Source: Bryopsis sp. KO-2023 (taxonomy: Eukaryota; Chlorophyta; Ulvophyceae; Bryopsidales; Bryopsidaceae). Taken from it: DNA of 64,000 bases. Every line of letters begins with the position of its first letter. The stretch's first letter is position 1. Under the pieces are notes generated by a model. It saw only the letters and a program-made list of their open reading frames with translations, was not told the DNA's origin and did not search any database. This document shows, in pieces, positions 54,368-64,000 of this stretch. Location of the stretch: assembly GCA_030272585.1 (NCBI GenBank), contig BSYQ01000002.1, forward strand, positions 434,001-498,000, given 5' to 3'. The translations under genes and the position numbers were made by a program.

Positions 54368-54577
54368 AAAACACAAAGAAGAAAACCCCCCAGCTAGCTT
54401 GGGTGGTTGGTTGGGCAGCAGCAGCGGGTGGGGTGGAAATTGAGAGGATTATGGATACGAGGATAATGGTTCGACGTCAAAAACGCCAGAAAGAGAGGAG
54501 CTAAAAATGTGTAGAGTGCTCAGTTCTTTTTGGTAGAGATGGTCGAACGCCCAGTGCACAGAAATCAGGAATCAGGA

Positions 54578-54715
54578 ACTCTGGCCTGGCATGGCTTATA
54601 ATGTTTTTTTTTTTTGTCTTGATTTTGAATTAAATTGAATCGTTTTATTTTTGGGGTGTGTTTCCCCCGATGCTATAGGCTCTGGCCTGGCATGGCTTGT
54701 AATGTTTTTGGTTCG
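54578..54715 (+). repeat. Hairpin-repeat doublet, plus orientation
   Basis: Copies at 54578-54615 and 54662-54715 flank a cargo with TTGAATTAAATTGAATCG. The inverted partner is at 54911-55064. Confidence 0.72.
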
Positions 54716-54910
54716 TGTGTGTCTGCTCCTTGTTTGGCTGTAACGACGACTCCGAGAAAAGGAAAGGAAATTCAGGATATGATTCCCCCAATGGTTCTGG
54801 CAATTCAATTCAATCTAATGATTCTGGCACCAATTGAACTACACTCCCCTTCTTGAGCACCAACTAATCGAGGTCGGCTAAAAAGAAAAGCTTGCACTGA
54901 TTGTTTGGGA

Positions 54911-55064
54911 AACACCAACCAACCAGAAAATATTGCAAGACATGCCAGGCCAGAGCCTATAGCATCGGGGAAAAACACACCCCAAAAATAAGACAGTTCA
55001 ATTTAATTCAAAAACAAGACAAAAAAATATATATATATTACAAGACAGGCCAGGCGGCAGAGCC
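54911..55064 (-). repeat. Hairpin-repeat doublet, inverted partner of 54578-54715
   Basis: Copies at 54911-54971 and 55037-55064 enclose the reverse complement of the 54578-54715 cargo. Confidence 0.72.
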
Positions 55065-55630
55065 AATAAATACTGCCAGACGTTGTGAAAAAGAAGCGAG
55101 ACAGTTATATTGTGTGTAATTTTTGGTTTGGTCTGGTTTGGTTTGGTGTGTGTTGATCAAGGAGCATTATGGGGGGTGATGGCCTCTTTTTGCTATAATG
55201 TAATTGAATCGAGCTTATAGTTGAATCGAGCGTATCTTGCTTTGTCAGAATGTACCTTGAACAGTACAGCCCCCAGCACCCTTATTCTCGGGAGTTCACG
55301 AAAATTTCGCTGTTCCTCTTCGAGGTGAGAAGGGAATTTTTGATTAAAGCACCGTTTGGACTGTGAGTGCGCTTTCGGGCTGTTACAGCGATTTGATCTA
55401 AGACCCCGGAGCTTATTCTGTATAGGGTTCCTTTAAAATGAATGGGTAAGAGCTCCTGCTACTCCCACTGGTCACCGTTTGCTTTTCCCCCCCACCTTTC
55501 TGAGGGAGTCTGTCATGATTTTTTGGTTCTTGCTTTGAAGCAGGGTGGTTGGTTTTTCAATGGTTTCAAGTTTCTCGAACAGATCGATTTGGGTTGGCCT
55601 TGCTAGCTAATGGTACGTTGTTTGTTTTCC

Positions 55631-55674
55631 TTAGTGCTATAGGCTTTGGCCTGGCACATTCTGTAAAATTTTTG
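55631..55674 (+). repeat. Short hairpin repeat with shared flank
   Basis: Shares about 70 bp, including AATGGTACGTTGTTTGTTTT upstream of the core, with 52313-52380. Confidence 0.65.
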
Positions 55675-55922
55675 TCCGTATCGAATCAACACACCATGAA
55701 AAATGAAAAATGAACAATGTAAAATGAACAATGTGTGTCGAAATATTTCTTATAATACCGCGTTATATATACACCTCTGGCGTTACGGAGGTTGAAGAGC
55801 GTTGGCAGAGAGGCCCCAACAAGAGGAACATGATGCCGTTAAACCAGCCATGCCAGCCCCAATGTGCCCTCCCTCACAAAAGTGACCTCGGTCAAAGAAG
55901 AGCCCAAAATGTCGAGGCGCCG

Positions 55923-55946
55923 CCGTTGGGACTATAGTCCCAACGG
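55923..55946. repeat. Perfect 24-bp palindrome
   Basis: CCGTTGGGACTA joined directly to its exact reverse complement, with no loop. Confidence 0.9.
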
Positions 55947-55952
55947 AGCCCC

Positions 55953-55986
55953 ATCAAGGAGCTCCACAGCTGTGTAGCTCCTTGAT
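55953..55986. repeat. 34-bp near-perfect palindrome
   Basis: Arms ATCAAGGAGCT...AGCTCCTTGAT around CACAGCTGTG, one mismatched pair. It starts 6 bp after the palindrome at 55923. Confidence 0.9.
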
Positions 55987-56752
55987 CTCGAGACTTAGGC
56001 GGGAGTTTTGTTGGGTTTATTAACCTTCTCTCTGAGAAATGGAATGAAGGGTTTTTTTTGTTTTTTTCGTGTTGAACTGCAGGGGACGGTCACTGGGACT
56101 GTCCCAGGGAGAGGCGGCTCGATGGGCTCGAACTGGGGCGTTGTTTTTTCTTCCTTTCTTAATTTGTTTGTGAGTGCGTTCATAGTGGTGGTTACCAGAG
56201 CGCAGCCGAAAAGCTTCGATAATAATCAATAGTGTTTTTTGCCTGTGAGATATTGTTGACCAAAAATGGTGTGTGTGTGTTTCATGCATCCTTTTTCCTT
56301 CTCTGGAGATTTTTATGGAAATTTTTGTGAGCATGGAGCATGGATTCCTCAGGTTTCCTTAAAATTTCTATTTAAAAACTAGGCTTTTTTATACCCAGCC
56401 ACAGGTCTGGCATGAAAGATCAGGAAGGCACTCATCTCTATTTCTGACACCATTCCAAAAACAACAATTTTGCCCGCCGCCGAATCCTAGGGGGGGCCAG
56501 AACGTCTTTAGGGGAGTCTAACCCCCCCCCCCTCCCCTAGCGACGCCTGTGCCCATAACAGTTGCTGAGGAATCACCCCGACCTCAATCCGCAGAAAATC
56601 CATTCAGTTGAGTTTTGCCAATAAAATAGGTGGCGGCTGGAGAGTGAGACTGCTTTTTGCTTTGTTTGACCCACAAACAAACGATGAAGTGCTTTTCTGC
56701 ATTTCAATACTTTTCAGTAATCTTGTGGAATTCCACAACTAAGTGTTGGTTC
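55987..56752. other. Intergenic stretch
   Basis: No supported gene. Contains a C/G-rich inverted motif near 56489-56550 (CCTAGGGGG ... CCCCTAGCGACGCC) that resembles transposon ends but was not delimited. Confidence 0.4.
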
Positions 56753-57089
56753 ACACAAAAGCCAATGGAATTTCAACATTAAAATACACATGTTCACATT
56801 TGATTTTTACTGATCCTTGTAATAGGAGAATATTTCTCCTACACAATGTAATTGATGTTCGTTTGTTTGTTGGTTCAATCAAGGAATCTTAGTAATCTGT
56901 TCGCACTTGAGAAGGAGACCACTGGGGCTGTATACCTGATTTTGATGTTTGTTTGTTTGATTGATCGATTTTCCAGGTATCCGCACGAGAGATGAAATAC
57001 AGCGTTTACTCTGTATTTCTCTGGCATTATGGGGGGTGATGGCCTCTTTTTGCTGTAATTGATTGATTGATTGATTGAAATACAGCGTT

Positions 57090-57374
57090 TCACTGGGTTC
57101 TGAGATATCGAAGAAAGCAAAAGAAATGGCATAACCAACATAGTTCCACAAAACAATATAAAAAAAGATGAGAAAAAAAAACCAAGAATCGAATTTTGAG
57201 GTATGATTTGTGGCTTTCAAGAAACAGAGAAACTGCCGGTGCGCATTTTTCTATTGCCACCGTGAGCTCCTTCAGTTGTGGTGCAAAGATCACCCAAAGC
57301 TGCCGCCGCCACTGTGTACTCATCAGCAACGCACATAGGAGCTCACGAACCGGAGCAGAGGAATTGCCGACCAA
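57090..57374 (-). CDS. Hypothetical open frame, possible captured exon
   Basis: The frame from about 57372 gives NSSAPVRELLCALLMSTQW, QLWVIFAPQLKELTVAIEK and SLFLESHKSY, a plausible helical protein of about 60 residues before it enters A/T-rich sequence. It has no ATG. The opposite strand has a competing 119-residue frame. I recognise neither and cannot decide which, if any, is real. Confidence 0.2.
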   Translation of the reverse strand: MVGNSSAPVRELLCALLMSTQWRRQLWVIFAPQLKELTVAIEKCAPAVSLFLESHKSYLKIRFLVFFSHLFLYCFVELCWLCHFFCFLRYLRTQ

Positions 57375-59040
57375 AAGTCAAACCATCAATACACAAAGCA
57401 GCAAGGATGGTGGTTGCTTTCTGAGGCTTACAAGAATTCACCAATTTGCCACATTGATGCTAGGATTTTGTTTCAAGAACACCACCCCTTGCTGGTTTAC
57501 ATGGGAGGTGCAAATGATTGATTTTACCTTGCTCCTTCTTGTATGTTCAACATAGAACAAGTTGTTCTTTAGGCCATGCAGAAAGCAGGTTCATCCTCTT
57601 TGTTCGATTCTTTCCTGAAAGAGGCTCCATCTCAAAACACCTGAAAACAAATTTCATTTTGAGGAGGCCCCCCTCCCCACCAGAAAATGTTCTCAAACCT
57701 CCTATTCTAAACAATAACATCGAACATTTAATCCACCCCACCAACAATCAACATGCGATTCGCCACTGCTGTTTTTGTTTCAAAAGCTTCTGGCGGCTGA
57801 GACAGGCATGATCCATCCCGGTATGTGGCGGCGTTGCTGTTTGTGCTGGCGTTCGATGCTTGTGGGTCCGACCCACATCCTACCTAGCTTGCAGGCCATT
57901 ACTGATAAGCCTCCTGATTTGCAAGCTGCCGACTTCTTAGTGTAAGAGGGTGAAACCAAACTATTCACATCCTTCGCTCGAGTCCCTTGGCAATTGAACT
58001 GAACAGAGCTTGAACTGACAGTGTTGCGCTTATTGAGAACATTCTAAGTAATTCTACCACCCACCAACGAGCAACCACCAAAATTTGAAAACCCAAAAGA
58101 TGAAAACAAAAACCCCAAATTAGAAAAAAAACACCCCCAAGAAAACCCCTAAAAAATTGACTGGTAAAAACCCATAACAGATTAAGAACATCGACAACGC
58201 CGAGGCGGATTGTGTTGTTTCATACAGGATTGCCCACACAGTGCCTTTACCCAACTCTTACCTTTCTGTTTTTGTCTATTTTTCTTTTTTCCTTGCAGCT
58301 GGCTCCCAGCGTTTTTAATTTAAGCAACCATACATCATCCAGCTGTGGACACGGTTTCGTTTGCTTATGAATATATCTCAGTTTTATTTTAAAAACGGAG
58401 TTTTATTTTGTTTTGTAAAAGTGCCGTTGTGTGCGTGTAAACAACAGCGGAAAGCAGGGAGATTTCCACGAATGTGTATGTACAGGCCGTCAAGGTTGAT
58501 ATCGCTTATCCGTCTGCACCCGCCGCCACAAGAGCATGCAACAGTGAGGCGATTTTTTGAGAAACGTCTGCTGGTGTTTTTTTTGAATCGAATTTGAAAA
58601 ATCTGAGCGTTTCGCTTATGCACACGATTATTATGAGGGGTTTGTATGGGTATAAAAAGACTGTTTAAAAAACTAGAGAAAAATAAAAGGAGCAAGCCTG
58701 AAAAATCGCTCATTGATAAACTTTTGCGACCGCTTCTTGGTCAGCTCATTGGGATATGTTTTTCTGAGTACATATGTTAAAAAAAACACTGAGGAAAATT
58801 ATTCTCTTATTGTTTTAGAAAAATACACCGACCCTAATTTTTTTCCCGAGTGAATGTGCCTGGAAGCTCGGAGGTAACCAAATTTGAAATGAAAGGTAAA
58901 TGTGGTTTCATATCTCACATTCAAACAGAAATAAACAAAAGAAAGAAAGACCATGTTTTCTTTAGAGATGTGCATAGAGATGTACCCAAGCAAGATTACA
59001 ATATTACTCAAGGCCAAAGAGTTGTTGAACTGGTGTTATA

Positions 59041-59230
59041 AGCTATAGGCTCTGACCTGGCATGTCTTGTAATATTTTTGGTTGCACACCACCAAATGAG
59101 AATACAGAGAAAACCACTTTAGTTAGGGTCACTCTCAAGCATTCAACGCAACCACCATGGGATTTTCTTTGTTTTCCCCGATGCTATAGGCTCTGGCCTG
59201 GCATGTCTTGTAACATTTTTGGTTGGGTGG
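59041..59230 (+). repeat. Two direct hairpin-repeat copies
   Basis: Copies at 59041-59084 (CTGACC variant) and 59173-59230 (consensus), same orientation, about 90 bp apart. Confidence 0.75.
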
Positions 59231-60496
59231 CATCACCAAGTCCAGTTCAATAGATGCAACCTTCCACAAAGAAGTTGATTAAAAACGTTTTTCTCATTGT
59301 TTCTTTACACAACCAGCCTGAGAATTTCCCTCTTTCTCGCCCTGCCTACCTATCTAAAAACACTCCAAAAAACTATTACTGTCATCTACGACTTTGGAAT
59401 GCTCGACTTGCCTTTACATCATTCATTTACCCAAAAAAAAAATTACCCAACTTTGAAAAGCAAATGTGATAGACGCTTAACAAACAAACAAACAAACATC
59501 AATTACATTGTGTAGGAGAGATATTCTCCTATTACAAGGATCAGTGAAAAACAAATGTAAACATGTGTATTTTAATGTTGAAATTCCATTGACTTTTGTG
59601 TGTACGCTTAACGAACCATCCAATCTAACCGTCCCTTGCCCTCAGGTCAATTGGAGGGGGTAATGGGCACCATGCAACGGTGTGTATCAGAATATCAGCA
59701 AAAATATAATGGAATTTTTGGTAGTACCTCACACTAGTAAAAAAACGCCTAAAAAACACATTTTTTAAAGTGTGTATTCATATCGAAAAACTGTGTTTTG
59801 TTGTGTATTTTTCGGAAATTGTGTGTCTGAACAATTGTGTAACACAATTTAAATGGTGTATTCTTGACCGCTTTTCGTGTATTTAATTGTGTATTCTAAG
59901 GGTTTTAATTGTGTATCTCTGTGTATTTACAGGAAATTGTGTATGTTGCTGGTGTCCACGAAAATGTGGATTTATAGTGTGTATTCTTGTGTGCAGCGAC
60001 GGGAGATATGGTGATCACTCGAAAGTGTGTATTTAATTGTGTCTTTCTGTGTAGGTGAACGGGAGATTTGTTGGGCATGGGAAATTGTGTATTCAAGTGT
60101 GTATTTATGTGTATGACAACTGGGATAGTGTATTTCTGTAGTGAAACCGGAAATATTCTTTCAAAACAATTTACAAAGATTGAATCCAGAGCCAAAAACC
60201 ACCACCACCCAACTCACAAGATCCACAACACCCCTGCTCAAAACTTTTTGAGTCAAAAGCAATCAACAGAGGCGAAACTGGCAAAACTGCAATGACCCTC
60301 TAAGACAGAAGCCTCTTCGATATATATAAGAAAGCTTCCAGAGCGATTCTAATCGCTCGAATATGGAGGCCCTCCTTTGCCAAGCTAGCTTGTGCAAGGA
60401 CTTGCTGTCAAACAGGGTCATTGGAGATATCAGCCAATGATCCCCCCCGCCCCCCTCCTCCACACACACACACATTATCTCCTCTTCTGTTTTCCC

Positions 60497-60706
60497 ATAA
60501 CATGGTGCTGATTGGTTTCTAGAGCAAACAGTGTTATCGACATAGCTCGAAACGGTGGGATCGTCCAAGGAGTCGGTGCTAGGGCCGGATGTTTTGGAGT
60601 CGGTGGAGGGGATTCCCTCCTTTCGGCCTGGGAGGGGCTTCTCATCCTCCATGCAACAGTTGTCAAGCTGGGTCATTCGGAACTGAGTTGGCCTTGGAGG
60701 CGCCAC
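60497..60706 (-). CDS. Exon-like frame inside the CACTA element
   Basis: After a possible acceptor (GTGAATAG) the frame gives VAPPRPTQFRMTQLDNCCME, a Ser/Thr-rich stretch (SGPSTDSLDDPTVSS) and RNQSAPCYG. It shares an F-x-CC core only vaguely with Cys module B. It may be captured host sequence; unproven. Confidence 0.25.
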
Positions 60707-60815
60707 CTATTCACAAACACAAATGGATAGCGTGAGTACAGCTGCAACCTTGGGGAAAAGACGAAGGGAATAGTGAACGTACGTCGGGGGAAGACCTTTT
60801 CCTTCTACTCACCAC

Positions 60816-60925
60816 AGTAAGCGTCGCAGTGTAAGTTGTACATCCAACCCAGCCTGTGGCAGCCAGGGTTGGGACAGTAACTAGGTCCAACAGGTTCTCT
60901 GGTATTTTGCATTGGCCAGGATTCT
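60816..60925 (-). CDS. Cys-rich exon-like frame inside the CACTA element
   Basis: Encodes ESWPMQNTREPVGPSYCPNP then GCHRLGWMYNLHCDAYCG directly before a GTGAGT donor. A second frame through the same bases also looks protein-like, so the reading is uncertain. Confidence 0.25.
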
Positions 60926-62264
60926 GTGCCAATCACACGACCAACCGAATTGTTGGGCTGATTTTTTTTTCTAGGGACACTTTTCACCGACCTTTTCACT
61001 GGCAGTGTAGGTAGAAACCACACCACACTTCTTTTTTACAGGAAGGATTCTCTGATCAGCAAAAAGTTGCGTTGCGTAATAGGACTAAAAAGGCAGGACA
61101 TCTGCATCAATCTTTTTGTAAGCTTTTTTTATTGAACCCAGCAGATTTCACATCAAACAATATTCCAAGTGTACAAGGGACTTGTATGAATGTCTCTCAC
61201 ACACAGATATATCTCTTCAACTGACCAATTAGGAATAACATACCTCAGACAACGAAGCAACCGACAAGCTCACTTGTGTTCGAATCCCAGTGGATGATGG
61301 CGGCTATTTCTTGGGGGCTTCTCCAATTTTTGAATAGAAGGGGATTGGAAACAGGAGTATTGACTCGGCATTTACTAGTGATTTTCCCACTGCTTTCACT
61401 CCCTGCCTTTCGACTGCTGGTTGCCTGGGCGGCCTCTTTTTCAGCTTGAAATACAAAAAACAGATTGCTGGGAAGTAAAGAATCACGTTGTGAACATCAC
61501 CAAAATAGTTGATTAGAACAGAATCTGAGGAAAAATGAGGTAAGGCTATGGTGCACAACAGTGTGAATTTTTTTTTTCAATTTCCCTGGGCCCCTGAAGT
61601 GGCCCCAAATTTTGCCAGTCAAATTTTTTTATACCAATACAAAAGTAGTGTGAAAATACAGAAAAAGAGTCCAACACTCTTACCAAGCCAAGCACACTCC
61701 GACCAAGGAAAGGCAGCGATTAAATCTGACGACCCCAGGGTTTCGATCTCGGTTGTAGGCCCCCTCCCGCCCGTCAGTAAGCATGGTCGCGTGCGTTGGG
61801 CGCTTCGTTTTTGATCTCGCGTTCCTCTTCTAAAAAAAACAAAACTGAAGAGCACGGTACAACAGCACAGCACTGCGCCCAACCTGTTCACTCAAACTGA
61901 GCACGTCCTCACTTCCATCCGCGCTTCTTCTTCTCACGTCCAGCGCCAACGCCGACGCTTGGGAACCTCGGCCCGCAATCACATCACGCTTGCGATCTGA
62001 CAAGGAAAAGTACGGCTTATCCAGCAAGATACACAATTTTGTCTTCACGAAATCATGGTGAAACGGAAAGCTACACACAAATACACACAGATACACAGTT
62101 TTTCTTGCTGAAATCATGGTGCAACGGAAAGCTACAAGCAAATACACACAAATACACAATTCAAAACTGTGTTCAAATTTGAAATTGTGTATTCTAGCGT
62201 GTTTTTTACTAGTGTCACCCATCCTTAAACTTTCACTTCACGGAGACAAAATCACACACAGAAC

Positions 62265-62558
62265 ATGACTGCAAATTCATCTGCATCTGTGAAATCCCTC
62301 GGGGAGCTCTGCAAGTGGAGAAAAACCCAAATTAATAAAAAAAACCCTGAAAATCGAAGCAAAAATGGGCCGTCTTCCCCATTGACAATTTTCATGACTG
62401 GCCGATTTGATTACTCAGAATTAAGAAACAGAACAGAAAATTTTTGGGTTGCTGATTTTTCCTTAACCACAAGCAAACTGGATTGTCTAGAACAAATTTT
62501 CGTCAAATGTTCCCAGTTGATTGGCTCAGAGGTCACAATTGTTAATCTCAATCAGTGA
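62265..62558 (+). CDS. Hypothetical 97-residue protein
   Basis: ATG to stop frame with balanced composition: ASVKSLGELCKWRKTQINKK, then IFMTGRFDYSELRNR, WVADFSLTTSKLDCLEQIF and SEVTIVNL. It resembles a compact alpha/beta domain, but I do not recognise it. It lies in what would be an intron of the minus-strand Pro-rich gene, so it may be an independent small gene or a remnant. Confidence 0.3.
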   Translation: MTANSSASVKSLGELCKWRKTQINKKNPENRSKNGPSSPLTIFMTGRFDYSELRNRTENFWVADFSLTTSKLDCLEQIFVKCSQLIGSEVTIVNLNQ

Positions 62559-62698
62559 AACGCCCAAGTTTCATAACCCATAAAGCTGAACCGCTTGACT
62601 TGTCACAGTCACCTAAGAATTGGTGCCCCCCCAAAAAAAATCCCCAACCCCAGTGTGCGAAACTTTCCCAAGAAACTTCCTTCATTCGGTAAACTTAC

Positions 62699-64000
62699 CC
62701 CATTGCAGAACGGGACGCATAATACCAAATCATCGGATGTACAACGTTGAGTGCAGGCCGTCTGGCAAATGTCGACTGGGGGGGGTGGGGGAGGAGCCGG
62801 AATGCTTGGGGGGGGAGGAGCCGGAGTTGCTGGTGGAGGAGGGGCCGGAGTCGCTGGTGGAGGAGGAGCCGGAGTTGCTGGTGGAGGAGGAGCTGGGGTG
62901 GTTGGTGGGGGAGGACCCGGGGTGGTTGGAGGTGGAGGAGCAGGGTTGGTTGGAGGTGGAGGAGACGGAGTGGCTGGTGGGGGAGGAGCCGGGGTGGTCG
63001 GAGGTGGAGGAGCCGGGATGGTCGGAGGTGGAGGTGCAGGGGTGGTTGGTGGGGGAGGAGCCGGGGTGGTTGGAGGTGGAGGAGCAGGAGTGGCTGGAGG
63101 TGGAGGAGACGGAGTGGCTGGGGGTGGAGGAGCCGGAGTTGCTGGTGGGGGAGGAGCCGGGGTGGTCGGAGGTGGAGGAGTCGGGGTGGTCGGAGGTGGA
63201 GGTGCAGGGGTGGTTGGTGGGGGAGGAGCCGGGGTGGTTGGAGGTGGAGGTGCCGGGGTGGTTGGTGGGGGAGGAGCCAGGGTGGTCGGAGGTGGAGGTG
63301 CAGGGGTGGTTGGAGGTGGAGGAGCCGGACTTGCTGGTGGGGGAGGGCCTGGAGTGGTTGGAGGTGGAGGAGCCGGGGTGGTTGGAGGTGGAGGAGCAGG
63401 GGTGGTCGGAGGTGGAGGTGCCGGAGTTGCTGGTGGGGGAGGAGCCAGGGTGGTCGGAGGTGGAGGTGCAGGGGTGGTTGGAGGTGGAGGAGCCGGACTT
63501 GCTGGTGGGGGAGGGCCTGGAGTGGTTGGAGGTGGAGGAGCCGGGGTGGTTGGAGGTGGAGGAGCCGGAGTGCTTGGGGGGGGAGGAGCCGGAGTGGTTG
63601 GAGGTGGAGGTGCCGGAGTTGCTGGTGGGGGAGGAGCCAGGGTGGTCGGAGGTGGAGGTGCAGGGGTGGTTGGAGGTGGAGGAGCCGGACTTGCTGGTGG
63701 GGGACGGCCTGAAGTGGTTGGAAGTGGAGGAGCCGGGGTGGTTGGAGGTGGAGGAGCAGGGGTGGTCGGAGGTGGAGGAGCAGGGGTGGTCGGAGGTGGA
63801 GGAGCAGGGGTGGTTGGTGGGGGAGGAGCCGGGGTGGTCGGAGGGGGAGGAGCAGGGGTGGTTGGTGGGGGAGGAGCCGGGGTGGTCGGAGGTGGAGGAG
63901 CCGGGGTGGTCGGAGGTGGAGGAGCCGGGGTGGTCGGAGGTGGAGGAGCAGGGGTGGTTGGTGGGGGAGGAGCCGGGGTGGTCGGAGGTGGAGGAGCCGG
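62699..64000 (-). CDS. Secreted Pro-rich protein with Cys module A (family member 3); partial
   Basis: One exon runs from beyond the right edge to 62699. It encodes a long array of PAPPPPTTPAPPPP and PPPPATPAPPPP units, then VDICQTAC, TQRC and VLCVPFCNG, followed by a GTAAGT donor. The Cys pattern C-x3-C-x3-C-x7-C-x3-C, two residues after the last Cys, and phase-0 end match module A exons of the gene at 32963-40486. The next exon should be a module B exon to the left. None is visible before the CACTA element, which may have inserted into this intron. Gly-rich or Arg/Trp-rich frames on the plus strand are shadows. Confidence 0.7.
62760..64000 (-). repeat. Coding minisatellite of family member 3
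   Basis: Units of about 27-30 bp around GGAGGTGGAGGAGCCGGGGT (plus strand), in-frame on the minus strand as PAPPPPTT-type repeats. Higher-order blocks repeat, for example 63300-63480 and 63480-63660. Confidence 0.85.

Larger units (their letters stand above)
53423..55900. other. Repeat-rich intergenic stretch
   Basis: Hairpin-repeat copies at 53580, 54272, 54332, 54578, 54662, 54911, 55037 and 55631. A tandem repeat (54045-54165) has units around GGAAAAATATCTGACTT then CTGTACTGTGTGTGTG. No credible gene. Confidence 0.5.
56753..59602. mobile_element. 2.85-kb segment bounded by about 120-bp inverted repeats
   Basis: 56753-56870 matches the reverse complement of 59481-59602 with few differences, both including a palindrome around AGGAGAATAT and an inner (GTTT)n run. 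No target duplication was found, so it may be one element or two opposed copies of a repeat. Inside are a possible minus-strand exon (57090-57374), a hairpin-repeat doublet (59041-59230) and no transposase. Confidence 0.6.
59732..62214. mobile_element. CACTA-type (En/Spm-like) non-autonomous DNA transposon
   Basis: Starts CACTAGTAAAAAAACGC and ends with the near-complement of it (GTGTTTTTTACTAGTG). The 3-bp target duplication TCA lies at 59729-59731 and 62215-62217. Subterminal regions (59755-60130 and 62060-62200) are packed with TGTGTATT-type motifs, in opposite orientation at the two ends. These are hallmarks of CACTA elements. No transposase frame; it carries exon-like sequence inside. 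Confidence 0.9.

Noticed and set aside
62747..63712. Arg/Trp-rich plus-strand frame
   Set aside because: Another shadow of the Pro-rich minus-strand exon. Repetitive composition with no recognisable domain.

Overview
This window reads as nuclear DNA of a photosynthetic eukaryote, probably an alga. Its genes are split by GT-AG introns with long pyrimidine tracts. It carries LTR retrotransposons and cut-and-paste transposon remnants, and there are TTTAGGG-type telomere-like motifs inside one element. A beta-carbonic anhydrase, a phytocyanin-fold protein and hydroxyproline-rich-type secreted proteins fit a green or streptophyte alga. A stramenopile alga cannot be excluded, and I make no species call. 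Long runs of G/C, A/T and AT dinucleotides are everywhere, and most long open frames in the Pro-rich repeats are shadows.

Layout. (1) 1-7049, minus strand: secreted, extremely Pro-rich gene (family member 1), running off the left edge. (2) 7050-13297: gene-poor, with a 286-bp hairpin (8761-9046) and an inverted pair of repeat doublets (10059-10997). (3) 13298-13770, minus: two exons of another secreted Gly/Pro/Cys protein. (4) 14083-25215: about 1-kb inverted repeats enclosing a five-exon beta-carbonic anhydrase (17694-23433, plus). (5) 25841-31579, plus: intact Ty3/Gypsy-like LTR retrotransposon with 170-bp LTRs. (6) 32963-40486, minus: complete modular gene (family member 2) with signal peptide, Gly-rich linker, Pro-rich stalk, five alternating Cys modules and a Pro-rich tail. 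(7) 41399-41967: Mutator-like non-autonomous transposon carrying telomere-like repeats. (8) 42600-50831, minus: intact 8.2-kb chromodomain Ty3/Gypsy element with extra ORFs on both sides of gag-pol. (9) 53003-53422, plus: phytocyanin-like gene lacking two copper ligands. (10) 53423-62214: repeat-rich, with twin palindromes, a 2.85-kb inverted-repeat pair and a 2.48-kb CACTA-type element. (11) 62699-64000, minus: Pro-rich/Cys exon of family member 3, running off the right edge.

Two things look undescribed to me. First is a family of secreted proteins in which Cys module A (C-x3-C-x2-C-x6/8-C-x3-C) alternates with Cys module B (CC-x4-C-x5-C-x10-C-G), each on its own exon with fixed splice phases and with B always 118 nt, between Pro-rich stalks. 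Second is a short (about 60 bp) dispersed repeat, nearly 40 copies in 64 kb, whose core can fold as a bulged hairpin. Two copies have clear target-site duplications. Every copy I found inside an intron of the three best gene models lies in the sense orientation, and copies often come in directly oriented pairs that are themselves duplicated in inverted orientation.

All gene models here are hand-spliced from reading frame, splice-site consensus and phase. I ran no alignment, database search or folding program.
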